A stretch of DNA of 64,000 bases from Pseudoips prasinana (Eukaryota > Arthropoda > Insecta > Lepidoptera > Nolidae). Shown here in pieces: positions 43,146 through 52,303 of this stretch. Every line of letters starts with the position of its first letter. Position 1 is the first letter of the stretch. A program made the position numbers and the translations under genes. Below the pieces are notes generated by a model, which saw nothing but the letters and a program-made list of their open reading frames with translations, was not told where the DNA came from and did no database searches. Location of the stretch: assembly GCA_951640165.1 (NCBI GenBank), contig OX621260.1:21718001-21782000 (forward strand), given 5' to 3'.

Positions 43146-43251
43146 AATGGTCTGTTGATGACGAGTGGTTAGTTTTAGTATTGGTGACGTAAAGAGACAT
43201 GACATGTATACAATTATTAAATATTTTATTTTAAACTAGATTTATATAGAA

Positions 43252-43655
43252 CTAGCTATGCCTCACGGTTTCACCCGCGTTATCCTTTACAAATTATAGC
43301 CAACGAGCACTCGACGAGTTAGCAGCCCTTGAGAATGGTCCGCGGAGGACTGAAACACGTGTTGGGTATTGTACTGGCGCATGTAATTTGCTTTTTTAAA
43401 TTTTCCTTCTTGCATGTGCACATTTTTGCGGGCGGGAGGGCGCTGCAAATTGCATCCCGGCATGATAAAGTGACAATTAGCGGAATTAACACTACATATT
43501 GATGTTGTATTTTGATTTATAGCCAATGTGTTTATGCATTATGTCAGCTAACTCCATACCAAATTTTATTAAAATCTCTCCAGCCGTTTAGACGTCAAGA
43601 AGTAACAAACATACACAGTCACACACTCACAAACTTTATAATATTAGCGTGATAT
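43252..43655 (-). mobile_element. Non-autonomous Helitron, second family
   Basis: Reverse-oriented: CTAG then 'ctatgcctcacggtttcac' hairpin region at the left, 'ctttataatattagcgtgat' at the right. A related fragment with the same 'gtatggagttagctgacac' piece is at 63,575-63,690. Confidence 0.7.
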
Positions 43656-44226
43656 AAAAAGTAATAATGAATTTACATTAGATATTCATTTTTATATAAT
43701 CTATATGTAAAATTCATGTCATGAATATTAACTAATAAATAAATATCTCGGGACAATCAGTACACCGCCATCTTATCCCAAACTAGGCAGAGTCTGTGAT
43801 ATAGTAACCAGACAAACGATGAACATGCTCATATATTTCTAAATACGTATGTATTTAGAAATATATGAGCATGTTCATCACCCACACACAGAACAAATAA
43901 TAGTGTATATATATAAATAAATAAGTGTTTAGGGGCTTTGCATTATAACCATAATATATATATGTACCACACTTTCTGTCTATAAATATTTCTATTCGTT
44001 TCTTTCTTTTTAATAAATATTTTTATTTATTTTATTCATTTATTCTGTACGAATTTTCAGTGTGTATGAATTTTACAATACAGTTCCTTAAATAAAAGCA
44101 TAATTTAAAAACAAACGAATACAATAACAGTAATAATTGGGAGACTAAATAATCAAGAAACATATCATAATTAAAATTTAAGGTGATGACTAACACTGAA
44201 TATTAATACAATTAAATATAAATTAA
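43656..44226. other. AT-rich stretch with one long hairpin, no gene
   Basis: A reverse-oriented SINE tail scrap lies near 43,740-43,795, with the hairpin at 43,818-43,879. Nothing else recognisable. Confidence 0.5.
43818..43879. repeat. Perfect 29-bp-arm hairpin
   Basis: The left arm begins GATGAACATGCTCATATA and its exact inverse follows after a 4-nt GTAT loop. Confidence 0.9.
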
Positions 44227-44540
44227 TCTATACATATAATAAAATCGTAGGAATGTCAAAACTGTACATCGAATATTTTTGTAAAAGGATACTTGGTCTA
44301 CAATCGGTATCGAAGCCAAAAATATAGTTTTTAAAATTTTGGTCTGTTTGTCTGTTTGTCTGTATGTATGTCCGGGCTAAACTCAAAAAGTAATGCATGG
44401 ATTGACTTAAAATTTCGCATGAATATTACTAAGAGGTCGGGTCAACATATAGGCTACATAATATCACGCTATCACCTACAGGGGAGGAGCTGTCATAATT
44501 TATAAAATTTAACGCGGGTAAATCCGCGGGGCACAGTTAG
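44227..44540 (+). mobile_element. Non-autonomous Helitron H-a
   Basis: Starts TCTATACATATAATAAAATC and ends GGGGCACAGTTAG. Confidence 0.85.
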
Positions 44541-44981
44541 TATATAATAAATCATTTATTTGGAACACAACCCATTACATTATATTTTAACCCACCAAAC
44601 TGCCATTAAGGTTTCCATTTGCCTTTGTATGGCCGTATAAAATATCTAAAAAAAATACTTGAGAGGTGTCAAGGGACACCCGGTTCCTTTCAATTAATTA
44701 GTGAAGGAATGGTAACATTTTTTGTTTTAAGTTATAATTTTTTTTTAATATTATTGCGAAAGGGGTCTAGACGGAAAAAATTAAGACGAAAAGTTGTAAC
44801 GACACTTTTTGCTTTTTTTATTACTTAAATTGAGCCTACTGAATCTATACATATAATAAAATAGTAGGAAAGTCAAAACTGTACATTGAATTTTTTTTTA
44901 AAGTATACTTGGGGCATGATCTACAGTCGATATGGAAGCAAAAATATAGTTGTTAGAATTTTTGTCTGTGTCTCTGTCATC

Positions 44982-45654
44982 CAACTAGGTAGGTCCAACT
45001 TCGAGATGCCAAACTGGCGAAACGTGTATGTACCTACCTTATTTTTCATGACCATCTGTAACCATTTACCATGTTTCTTGTGAATAAAGAATTGAATTGA
45101 ATTGAATTGAATTGAGAAGGAGGTCAATCGTAGAATCCAACTCGGCTGGGCAGCGTTCGGGAAGCTACGCAAAATCTTCTCGTCCAAAATACCGCATTGT
45201 CTCAAGTCGAAAGTCTTCGACCAGTGTGTGTTGCCAGTGATGACATACGGAACAGAGACGTGATCGCTCACTATGGGCCTTATTAGAAGGCTCAAGGTCA
45301 CCCAAAGAGCAATGGAGAGGGCTATGCTCGGAGTTTCCCTGCGGGATCGCATCAGAAATGTCGAAATCCGCAGGCGAACCAAAGTCACCGACATAGCCCG
45401 AAGAATTGCCAAGCTGAAGTGGCAGTGGGCAGGGCACATAGCTCGTAGAGCCGACGGCCGTTGGGGCAGAAAGGTTCTCGAGTGGCGACCACGAACCGGA
45501 AGACGCAGCGTGGGCAGGCCCCCTACAAGATGGACCGATGATCTTGTGCGGGTCGCTGGAAACTGCTGGATGCGAATAGCACAAGACCGGCAATTGTGGA
45601 GATCTTTGGGGGAGGCCTCTGTCCAGCAGTGGACGTCTTTCGGCTGATATGATG
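44982..45654 (+). mobile_element. Chimeric LINE insertion (LINE tail joined to RTE 3' end)
   Basis: The first ~130 bp are a LINE 3' UTR with AATAAA and a (GAATT)n tail. Joined directly at ~45,112 is a 5'-truncated RTE 3' end with a (GAT)n tail. The whole is flanked by a single pair of TGTCTCTGT repeats. Confidence 0.65.
45112..45647 (+). pseudogene. RTE LINE, C-terminal part
   Basis: Open from KEVNRRIQLGWAAFGKL to the stop at 45,647 except for one TGA near 45,262 (after MTYGTET, where Trp is usual). Motifs: PVMTYGTET, AMLGVSLRDRIRN, WAGHIARRADGRWG, RRSVGRPPTRW, AQDRQLWRSL. 5' truncated. Confidence 0.85.
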
Positions 45655-45900
45655 ATGATGATGATGTCTCTGTTTGTCTGTATGTATGTCCGGGCTAAAC
45701 TCAAAAAGTACTGCATGGATTTACTTAAAATTTTACATGAATATTACTTCGAGGTCGGGTCAACATATAGGCTACATATTATCACGCTATCACCTACGGG
45801 GGAGGAGCTATGATAATTTATAAAATTTAATGCGGGTAAAACCGCGGGGCACAGCCATTTAACAAATATAATGTAATATAAACTTATTCAGTGGGCTCAA

Positions 45901-46211
45901 TCTATACATATAATAAAATCGTAGGAGAGTCAAAACTGTACATTGAATATTTAAAAAAAAAGATACTTGGGGCGTGATCAACAATCGATATTGAAGCCAA
46001 AAATATAGTTTTAGAATTTTTGTCTGTTTGTCTGTATGTATGTCCGGGCTAATCTCAAAAGTACTGCATGGATTTACTTCAAATTTTGCATGAATATTAC
46101 TAAGAGGTCGGGTCAACATATAGGCTACATATCATATCATCATCACTTACGGGGGAGGAGCTGCGATGATTTATAAAGTTTAACGCGGGTAAAACCGCGG
46201 GGCACAGCTAG
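45901..46211 (+). mobile_element. Non-autonomous Helitron H-a
   Basis: Complete ends: TCTATACATATAATAAAATC to GGGGCACAGCTAG. Confidence 0.85.
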
Positions 46212-46239
46212 TTAACAAATATTAAGTAATATAAACTTA

Positions 46240-46552
46240 CTAGCTGCGCCCCGCGGTTTTACCTGCGTTAAATTTTATAAATTATCACGGCTCCTCCCCC
46301 GTAGGTGATAGTGTGATAATTTATAGCCTATATGTAGACTCGACCTCTTAGTAATATTCATGCAAAATTTTAAGTAAATCCATGCAGCACTTTTTGAGTT
46401 TAGCCCGGACATACATACAGACAAACAGACTAAAATTCCAAAAAGTATATTTTTGGCTTCAATATCAATAGTAGATCACGCCCCAAGTATCCTTTTAAAA
46501 AAATATTCAATGTACAGTTTTGACTTTCCTACGATTTTATTATATGTATAGA
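46240..46552 (-). mobile_element. Non-autonomous Helitron H-a
   Basis: Reverse-oriented, full length. Its outer flank (to 46,643) is the inverse of 44,757-44,843. Confidence 0.85.
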
Positions 46553-46642
46553 TTCAGTAGGCTCAATTTAAGTAATAAAAAAAGCAAAAAGTGTCGTTAC
46601 AACTTTTCGTCTTAATTTTTTCCGTCTAGACCCCTTTCGCAA

Positions 46643-47067
46643 CGCGCGATAAGTAACTTCGTTCCAACAAATAACTTTAAATGACTATAGGCCGCTTGTA
46701 CTCTCCCAGCCAATTAAGACGTATCCCCGCGGCAAGTTGGCACTAGACCACAGTGTTAGAAGTGTGTCGTGAGCACTACCACATTCCCACCACGCACGCA
46801 CAATTTGCAACACACGACGCCAATTAAATCCATTTTTAACAGTGAACCTTAGAGCCACGACTCTGACCTGCGCCTCTAATACTTTATATTCGCTTCTAAA
46901 GAAAGTTTCATCTAAGATAGGGATGCCACTAAGCGTTAACAATATTACGACACCAAAAATACGTCTTCGCTTATTAATATAACTGTGTGGTGATGGCGTA
47001 GAATATCATCACCCCATCTCATCCCGTGGGGTGCGTAGAAATTGTCCCGAGGTAACCTATCATAGAA
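46643..47067. repeat. Repeat DNA left of the Polinton
   Basis: 46,805-46,930 reappears at 62,178-62,292, on the other side of the Polinton. 46,990-47,067 is the left half of the LINE-tail target sequence. No gene is assigned to the minus frame at 46,685-46,942. Confidence 0.5.
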
Positions 47068-47073
47068 CGGGCA
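47068..47073 (+). other. Polinton target-site duplication, left
   Basis: CGGGCA, identical to 62,140-62,145. Confidence 0.95.
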
Positions 47074-47340
47074 AGTAGGTAGTAATTGGGGTTCCTGGAT
47101 CAAAATAGATCCAGAAACACCCAATTACTCCCATTATTCAGTATATTCAAATTCAAAAGTCTTGTTCTAATAAATGTATAAATCTATTTCTTAGAATAAC
47201 TAAATTGTCGTGATGGCCTTTTTACACAAACTAAAATTTGTTGCTAGCATTTGTTTCTTATATATTTGTATGAGGAAATATACTCATTATTCAGTCTATT
47301 CAAGATAGATCTAATTCAAAAATTATTATCGAATAATTCT
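47074..47340 (+). repeat. Polinton left terminal inverted repeat
   Basis: The first ~75 bp match the right end almost perfectly and contain a GGATC-loop-GATCC palindrome; the remainder is diverged. 'ctcattattcagtctattca' near 47,281 repeats the end of the first block, so the repeat holds two iterations. Confidence 0.85.
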
Positions 47341-47406
47341 ATATAATTTTACGGAATATTCCTCTTGCCTGCAGCATTTTCAATAGCAATATCTCTCGTA
47401 ATAGAT

Positions 47407-47631
47407 TTAGATTTCTTCTATTAGGTCTAAAAGACTGTTATCAATTCTTATTATTCGAGCCCATAACGTGAACCCCTCATAGTGAATTCTGGGGTATACA
47501 CCATCTCCTCGTTTGCAGGGTAATAATATACCACTATATTGTTCATGATTTATAATATTTACAATATGAAGTCCACACAGTCGCTTTTCTACTATTATTA
47601 TCTGCACCCGGTCTCCAATATTCAATGTCAT
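47407..47631 (-). CDS. Small Polinton protein, unknown
   Basis: 74 aa, ATG start at 47,631, last gene before the left terminal repeat. It begins MTLNIGDRVQIIIVEK, a short beta-rich sequence of the kind seen in small SH3- or KOW-like folds, and has CKRGDGVYP in the middle. I do not recognise a family. It lies 119 bp after the 159-aa gene and is oriented the same way, so it is probably the end of the same late transcript. Function unknown. Confidence 0.55.
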   Translation of the reverse strand: MTLNIGDRVQIIIVEKRLCGLHIVNIINHEQYSGILLPCKRGDGVYPRIHYEGFTLWARIIRIDNSLLDLIEEI

Positions 47632-47750
47632 GGTAACTAACTAGCACAGTACATTTATTTTATTTGTTCCTCATATTTATACTGACTGACTGAGACTTCT
47701 GAGTTAGATGAAATGGGGGAAGGAAATCTGAAAAATAAAAAAGGGGATAT

Positions 47751-48230
47751 TTATTTAAAAAATTTATTATCATAGCACCATTTCTTTAAACACAAAACAT
47801 TTTTTAAAGCACATATTGAATCATGATACATGCAGCTGTACAAATCATCAGAATTTAAATAGCGATCATATAGACTTAACAAATTAGGACAATTTTTATC
47901 TTCTAAATTAATTACATTATTAGACCTTAAAATACCTTTCAACCACAACACTTTTTCACAACCCTTAGCATAAACACACTTATCTCTTAAGATATCTAAG
48001 ATTAAATGTTGATAATTAGGGTAAGGTATAAATCCTTCAGACCAGTATATTTTTCTGTTGCGCTCAATCCAGCTGACTTGTCGTCTTTCTGATTTTGTTA
48101 AATCATAAAAAGGGAATGGCTCTCTAATTAGAAATACTTGCAAATTTTTACCAAACCATACAGCAATTTCTTTCACTATAAATTCATTTGCTTCTGTTTT
48201 AAAGCCTTGGACGTCAACAATAGCAGTCAT
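47751..48230 (-). CDS. Conserved Polinton-associated protein, unknown function
   Basis: 159 aa. Starts MTAIVDVQGFKTEANEFIVKEIAV and ends with CALKNVLCLKKW. This VDxQGFK...FIVKE...H/C-rich pattern recurs as a small protein in insect Polintons and in related insect proteins; an RNase-H-like fold has seemed plausible to me because of the opening beta-strand with Asp, but I cannot show catalytic residues. Its ATG overlaps the stop of the major capsid gene (ATGA at 48,227-48,230), which suggests coupled translation with the capsid genes. Confidence 0.65.
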   Translation of the reverse strand: MTAIVDVQGFKTEANEFIVKEIAVWFGKNLQVFLIREPFPFYDLTKSERRQVSWIERNRKIYWSEGFIPYPNYQHLILDILRDKCVYAKGCEKVLWLKGILRSNNVINLEDKNCPNLLSLYDRYLNSDDLYSCMYHDSICALKNVLCLKKWCYDNKFFK

Positions 48231-49432
48231 GATAACCTGCGTACTATATTACTTAGAGGTTTGTATTCCACAACCCGATCATTTATGATCAGACAATAAG
48301 CCGCAGTATTATCTGGTATTGGTGAGGAACATTCGATTTCTAACCGAACATCTACTGGACCTGTTTTAAGAGTATCGTTTTGTCTTGAACAATCAAGTAT
48401 AAACAGGGGAGCCTTCTCTTTAAAGTTCTTTAGACAAAGCAAGGGGTCTGATGGACAGTTATAATATGACTGACGAAATTTGGCATACATTTCATATAAT
48501 ATATTATACTTGTTTTCAGAAAACTTTAAATTCAAAGGTTCATACGGGTAATATTGTGAGTTTAGAAATAAGGTTACGTTGGTTACTTCACAATGATCAA
48601 AGAGTGAACTATCTTTTAGGCTATTATTTTTTCTATCTGTTTGTAAACAGAAGATTACATATCTAGGTTTTTCTAATTGCGATGCCGTTTTAACTGACCA
48701 TGTGTGTTTTGTGGTTTTTGGTAGTAAAGGGTACTCATACAAATCCCAATTCCGAAATGCCATTTGAATAGCTTTATCTTTTTCCAAATATTTTAATAGT
48801 ACTAACCGTTCACGATCAGAAACTTTAATATGTGGTACCCTCCACTGTACTCTTTCTACATCAATACGAAAATGTACATTATTATCAGGCAGAATAACGC
48901 TGTTTAGGTTAGAATTACTTCTATTCAATATAAGTTCATGTTTACAATTTATCACAATTCTATTGTAATCTTCTGCAAAACCTAGAATCTTATTTAATGG
49001 TATTACAGCACTAAAATAGCCATCACTTTTAAATCCATTCAATTTCCACCCCCACAGAGCTGCCACTTTATTTTCAGCTTCATTGAATGAAATATATGAT
49101 TTTATTGTTGACGTGATTCCAGAATTTTTTATGCGATCTATTTCAATACCATTCATTTCGTATCTGATGTCTTGGAACAAAAACATTATAGGGTTATTAC
49201 TAAATGTAACAGCTTTCTCAACTGGCTTCCCATCTTTATCGAAGATCCTCACTCGACCCTCAATGTAAATTGAACTGGCTGATGGTAACACGTATATATC
49301 TTGCTGATGTATAGGAATTCTGATTTCATCATTTTCTCTAAAGCTGTTACCGTAGGGATTGTAAGAATGCACTTCATAACTTTCGATCGATGTATCGAAC
49401 TGTGGTAAATCATTAATATGTAGTATATTCAT
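48227..49432 (-). CDS. Major capsid protein (hexon-like, probable double jelly roll)
   Basis: 401 aa, ATG at 49,432. The N-terminal region has SYNPYGNSFRENDEIRIP and IYVLPSASSIYIEGRV, followed by many beta-strand-like stretches, in the position and size range of the hexon gene of insect Polintons/adintoviruses. It should build the icosahedral capsid shell. Identification rests on these segments and on its place next to the penton gene; the fold is inferred. Its start overlaps the stop of the small basic ORF (ATGA, 49,429-49,432), and its stop overlaps the next start. A 58-bp piece of this gene (48,866-48,923) is duplicated at 61,177-61,234. Confidence 0.8.
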   Translation of the reverse strand: MNILHINDLPQFDTSIESYEVHSYNPYGNSFRENDEIRIPIHQQDIYVLPSASSIYIEGRVRIFDKDGKPVEKAVTFSNNPIMFLFQDIRYEMNGIEIDRIKNSGITSTIKSYISFNEAENKVAALWGWKLNGFKSDGYFSAVIPLNKILGFAEDYNRIVINCKHELILNRSNSNLNSVILPDNNVHFRIDVERVQWRVPHIKVSDRERLVLLKYLEKDKAIQMAFRNWDLYEYPLLPKTTKHTWSVKTASQLEKPRYVIFCLQTDRKNNSLKDSSLFDHCEVTNVTLFLNSQYYPYEPLNLKFSENKYNILYEMYAKFRQSYYNCPSDPLLCLKNFKEKAPLFILDCSRQNDTLKTGPVDVRLEIECSSPIPDNTAAYCLIINDRVVEYKPLSNIVRRLS

Positions 49433-49575
49433 ATTTTAAAACCTAAGGCTTTAAGAAATCGTATGTTCGATTTAGTCAACTTGTTCACTTTTTTCTTACG
49501 TCTTTGCACCTTAGTGGATGTATTAGAAGTAAGATGTTTTATTTTGAGTTTAGGGTTTATATTATACAAAATCAT
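49429..49575 (-). CDS. Small basic virion-type protein
   Basis: 48 aa, very basic (QRRKKKVNKLTK in the middle), ending FLKALGFKI. The ATG at 49,575 overlaps the stop of the penton gene, and its TGA overlaps the start of the hexon gene. Too short for most ORF callers, but the exact ATGA junctions at both ends make it convincing. A role in condensing or binding the packaged DNA, like adenovirus core peptides, is an inference from charge and position. Confidence 0.65.
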   Translation of the reverse strand: MILYNINPKLKIKHLTSNTSTKVQRRKKKVNKLTKSNIRFLKALGFKI

Positions 49576-49982
49576 TTTACTTTTCTTATATGAAGTCTCA
49601 GCTGAATATGTTCTATAAAATTGATACTGTGACCAAATTGATCAACAACTTTAATACAAACAGATGAAATTGTAGTTTTGTTCACAGGGAAGTAAATAAC
49701 ATTTTGGGGCTTTTCTAAGTAATAGTTGCCTGCAGAAATATTAGCTACAAATTCGTGAATTATATGATTTGGTATTCCATTATTGTAGGAATTGTATATT
49801 AAATCACATTCGATTCTTATTACTGGAAGAGTTTTATTATTATTAGGATGTGAATTTGCTTTCGAGTTTAATACTGAATAATACAGCAAACCGCACTCAT
49901 ACTTTCCATTTAAACTTAGGGATGGTTGAAAATATGATTCTAATTCTGATTTATTACCAGAGATCGTTACTGTTATAGACAT
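49572..49982 (-). CDS. Minor capsid protein (penton-like, single jelly roll)
   Basis: 136 aa, ATG at 49,982. Visible segments are MSITVTISGNKSELES, IRIECDLIYNSYNNG, HIIHEFVAN, PQNVIYFPVN and CIKVVDQFGHSI, the pattern of the small penton protein of Polintons, a single jelly roll expected at the capsid five-fold vertices. It lies 33 bp after the protease gene and overlaps the basic ORF by ATGA. Intact. Confidence 0.85.
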   Translation of the reverse strand: MSITVTISGNKSELESYFQPSLSLNGKYECGLLYYSVLNSKANSHPNNNKTLPVIRIECDLIYNSYNNGIPNHIIHEFVANISAGNYYLEKPQNVIYFPVNKTTISSVCIKVVDQFGHSINFIEHIQLRLHIRKVK

Positions 49983-50015
49983 ACTTGTATAATGAATATT
50001 TTTGATCAGTCATGT

Positions 50016-50390
50016 TTATTTTATGCTGTGTTGACACCAAAACTTGTTCAAAAACTTTAAGCAAAGATGTCCGCAGTTAAAAGGATGACTGCCCTGTATG
50101 TTTTCATGATTGTAGTGAACTTTTGACCCTAAGTATTTTATAAATTCCTTGAATGGTTTAAGATTTCCGTAACTATCAAAATATTCGATATAATCATTGT
50201 GTTTTGCATAGGCTACCCAATGAGAACCAGGATTGTCCGAGCTGTCTAAATTAATAACTCCACATTCTTTTTGGTAAGGGTATTTAGGAAGCTCGTCCCT
50301 CATAAAAACACCTCTGAAATAGGGAATCTCATTCCCATATTTTAAAATGTCAAAGTTAGTTAAAGCTCGTTTGGGTAGCCTATATTTTAG
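50016..50390 (-). CDS. Adenain-like cysteine protease (virion maturation)
   Basis: The first ATG is at 50,303 (95 aa), but the same frame is open and protein-like up to the 10-A run at 50,391-50,400 (RALTNFDILKYGNEIPYF), which belongs to the normal protease N-terminus. Numbered from the ATG, the catalytic residues are His28 (GSHWVAY), Asp43 (YFDSYGN) and Cys77 (FNCGHLC), as in adenovirus-type and Ulp1 proteases. It should cleave capsid precursors. How the upstream part is translated is unclear: frameshift on the A run from the preceding gene, or a recent indel. Confidence 0.85.
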   Translation of the reverse strand, partial: LKYRLPKRALTNFDILKYGNEIPYFRGVFMRDELPKYPYQKECGVINLDSSDNPGSHWVAYAKHNDYIEYFDSYGNLKPFKEFIKYLGSKVHYNHENIQGSHPFNCGHLCLKFLNKFWCQHSIK

Positions 50391-51175
50391 TTTTTTTTTT
50401 GCTTTGAAACGAAAATTCCAAGTCCATTTTTATGAGGTTTAAGATGTAGCCCTTTTCCAATGCAAAGAGCCTCCATCTTTTCATTATGTCTCTTGGATTC
50501 GTTATACAGCTTTTTTGCCATCTTTAGTTCATTTATGGTTTTTGCAATACCAGCTGCACCGCCTGCAAGAGCTCCTGCTGCAGATAATCCCGCAAAGATA
50601 GGAATCAGTGGTAATACTCCGCCTGTTTTAGGTATTGGTATAACACGAGGAACTTGAATGCTTGAATTGGAACCTAATTCTCTGGCAGCGGCCATGGCTA
50701 ACTCTATAGCCGTTTTATTGCATTTAGGTTTAATTTTTTTGAAGCATGTTTTTGTAACAGAAATTACTTTTTTAAATTTATGTTTTAGTCCTTTTATAGA
50801 TGAACTTTTTTTTCTCAGTTTTTGACTACGAGTTCCAACACCTGCGCCTATTTTAATTTTCGCCAACATAGCATTGCTTACCAAACGTGCTGCTAATTTT
50901 TCTCCTACACTTGCATCGGGGGCAATAGTTCGTTTTTTCGCCATTTTAAATAATGTTAAATCTGCTTTATGTCGTTCCTCTAAATTTGATGACTTGTGAT
51001 ATGCAATATCGTGTTCTTTACAATATTCGTCTAATTTATTTATACCTTTATCTCTACGTGCAAGTCGTTTAATTAAGTTTGTGCCAGGTCCGCAATACTT
51101 GTACCCTGGTAAATGAATTTCAAATGGTAAATGATTTATTAACCAATTAACGAGACTACTCTCTCCAATACACAT
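50387..51175 (-). CDS. PLA2-domain capsid-associated protein (VP1-like)
   Basis: 262 aa from the ATG at 51,175; the frame is open further up to 51,253 but without ATG. Residues 27-32 YCGPGT form the calcium loop and 55-56 HD the catalytic pair (KEHDIAYH) of a parvovirus-type phospholipase A2. Residues ~118-153 are strongly basic (RKKSS, KHKFKK). Residues 185-211 are hydrophobic (PIFAGLSAAGALAGG), as in membrane-active virion proteins. A role in passing membranes is known for PLA2 capsid proteins of parvoviruses; for Polintons it is an inference. It ends just inside a 10-A run. Confidence 0.8.
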   Translation of the reverse strand: MCIGESSLVNWLINHLPFEIHLPGYKYCGPGTNLIKRLARRDKGINKLDEYCKEHDIAYHKSSNLEERHKADLTLFKMAKKRTIAPDASVGEKLAARLVSNAMLAKIKIGAGVGTRSQKLRKKSSSIKGLKHKFKKVISVTKTCFKKIKPKCNKTAIELAMAAARELGSNSSIQVPRVIPIPKTGGVLPLIPIFAGLSAAGALAGGAAGIAKTINELKMAKKLYNESKRHNEKMEALCIGKGLHLKPHKNGLGIFVSKQKKN

Positions 51176-51249
51176 TATAAGAATGATCAATGGAATATTA
51201 AACACATAATAATATATTGATCCAAAAATTGATATACAAACTTTATTAT

Positions 51250-52179
51250 TCACAAAACGTTTGACTTATCAATCCAGCTATTTTCAGTAGAAGAAAAACC
51301 TAACCATTTCACGAAAACCTTATTCCCTTTCTTTCTAAGCACTTTTTCAACTAAATATACATCAGGATTTTTTGTCTTTTGGAGCTCCTGTTCATAAAAT
51401 GCTCCCAAAATTGGCTGACCCCTGAGGGTATCGTCAATTAAGTATGTAACAGGAATTGTATTCTGTTTACGTCTAATTTTAAATATTTCTGTTGACCAAT
51501 TAGGAGTATATCCTTTTTCAAATGTTCCTTTATACTTACTGATACGGACATAATCACCTACTTTTAACTTACTTTTCAAAGTACTTATTTTAATCAAGCT
51601 ATTATATCTCTCTAATATATGTTTTTTATTTATGTTATTCACATTTGCCGGTATTTCTTGAATTGTGCGATGGATAGTGTGATTATATTTATACATTATA
51701 TTATTGAGGGTATTATTTGTCCAATTATAATTACACTTTAAACTAAATTCTTTATATAATTTAGATTTCAATGTTCTGATAAATCTCTCAACTATGGAAG
51801 CTTTCTTTGATGAGAATGTTGAATAATGATTAATATTATATGATTGCATAAGATTTTTAAATTTATTATTATAAAATTCTGTACCATTATCTGTTTGTAA
51901 ATTTTTAGGGACACGCTTCTCATCTAATAAATTCTTAAAGGTCTTAAATATCTCATCTTTGTTCTTATTTTTCAGGGGAAATGCCCAAGCGTATTTTGAA
52001 AAAGTATCGATAATGGCGAGAATAAACCTAAACTTATAATTTTCTCCAGAAATGGATTGCATATCGATTAGATCTGCTTGCCATAAGTCATCTATATCTT
52101 TCATAATAACATGTCTTCTTGGAAAATTGACCCTTGCATTCTTATGAATTTCATTTACCACATCGGCTTTGTACTGCAT
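51250..52179 (-). CDS. Polinton integrase with C-terminal chromodomain
   Basis: 309 aa, ATG at 52,179. A retroviral-type DDE core: Asp36 (WQADLIDMQ), Asp97 (QTDNGTEFY), Glu131 (SIVERFIRTL), about 34 residues apart. Upstream, the segment RRHVIMKDIDDLW precedes the core as usual in this family. Residues ~271-309 (DVYLVEKVLRKKGNKVFVKW) form a chromodomain, which may direct integration to particular chromatin. The enzyme joins the element's ends to a 6-bp staggered target, in agreement with the CGGGCA duplication. All catalytic residues are present. Confidence 0.95.
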   Translation of the reverse strand: MQYKADVVNEIHKNARVNFPRRHVIMKDIDDLWQADLIDMQSISGENYKFRFILAIIDTFSKYAWAFPLKNKNKDEIFKTFKNLLDEKRVPKNLQTDNGTEFYNNKFKNLMQSYNINHYSTFSSKKASIVERFIRTLKSKLYKEFSLKCNYNWTNNTLNNIMYKYNHTIHRTIQEIPANVNNINKKHILERYNSLIKISTLKSKLKVGDYVRISKYKGTFEKGYTPNWSTEIFKIRRKQNTIPVTYLIDDTLRGQPILGAFYEQELQKTKNPDVYLVEKVLRKKGNKVFVKWLGFSSTENSWIDKSNVL

Positions 52180-52303
52180 TATTTTTATAGACTTTTAAAA
52201 GAGATTTATGCACATATATTCGAACACTATTTGTTTATAAAAACATACATTAATAAGGAATGACTTTATAATACTGAATCACTATATTTTTAGCAATTAG
52301 TAT

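Larger units (their letters stand above)
44844..45857 (+). mobile_element. Non-autonomous Helitron H-a split by a LINE insertion
   Basis: Helitron halves 44,844-44,981 and 45,655-45,857; the end CTAG is changed to CCAT. The inserted DNA lies between copies of TGTCTCTGT. Confidence 0.8.

Noticed and set aside
44921..45716. Minus-strand ORFs of 172 and 183 aa
   Set aside because: Antisense to the RTE fragment and Helitron; no domain.
47068..47075. Polinton end at AGTAATTGG (47,081) instead of 47,074
   Set aside because: The inverted match extends to AGTAGGT, and only that boundary gives the exact CGGGCA duplication seen in the empty sites.
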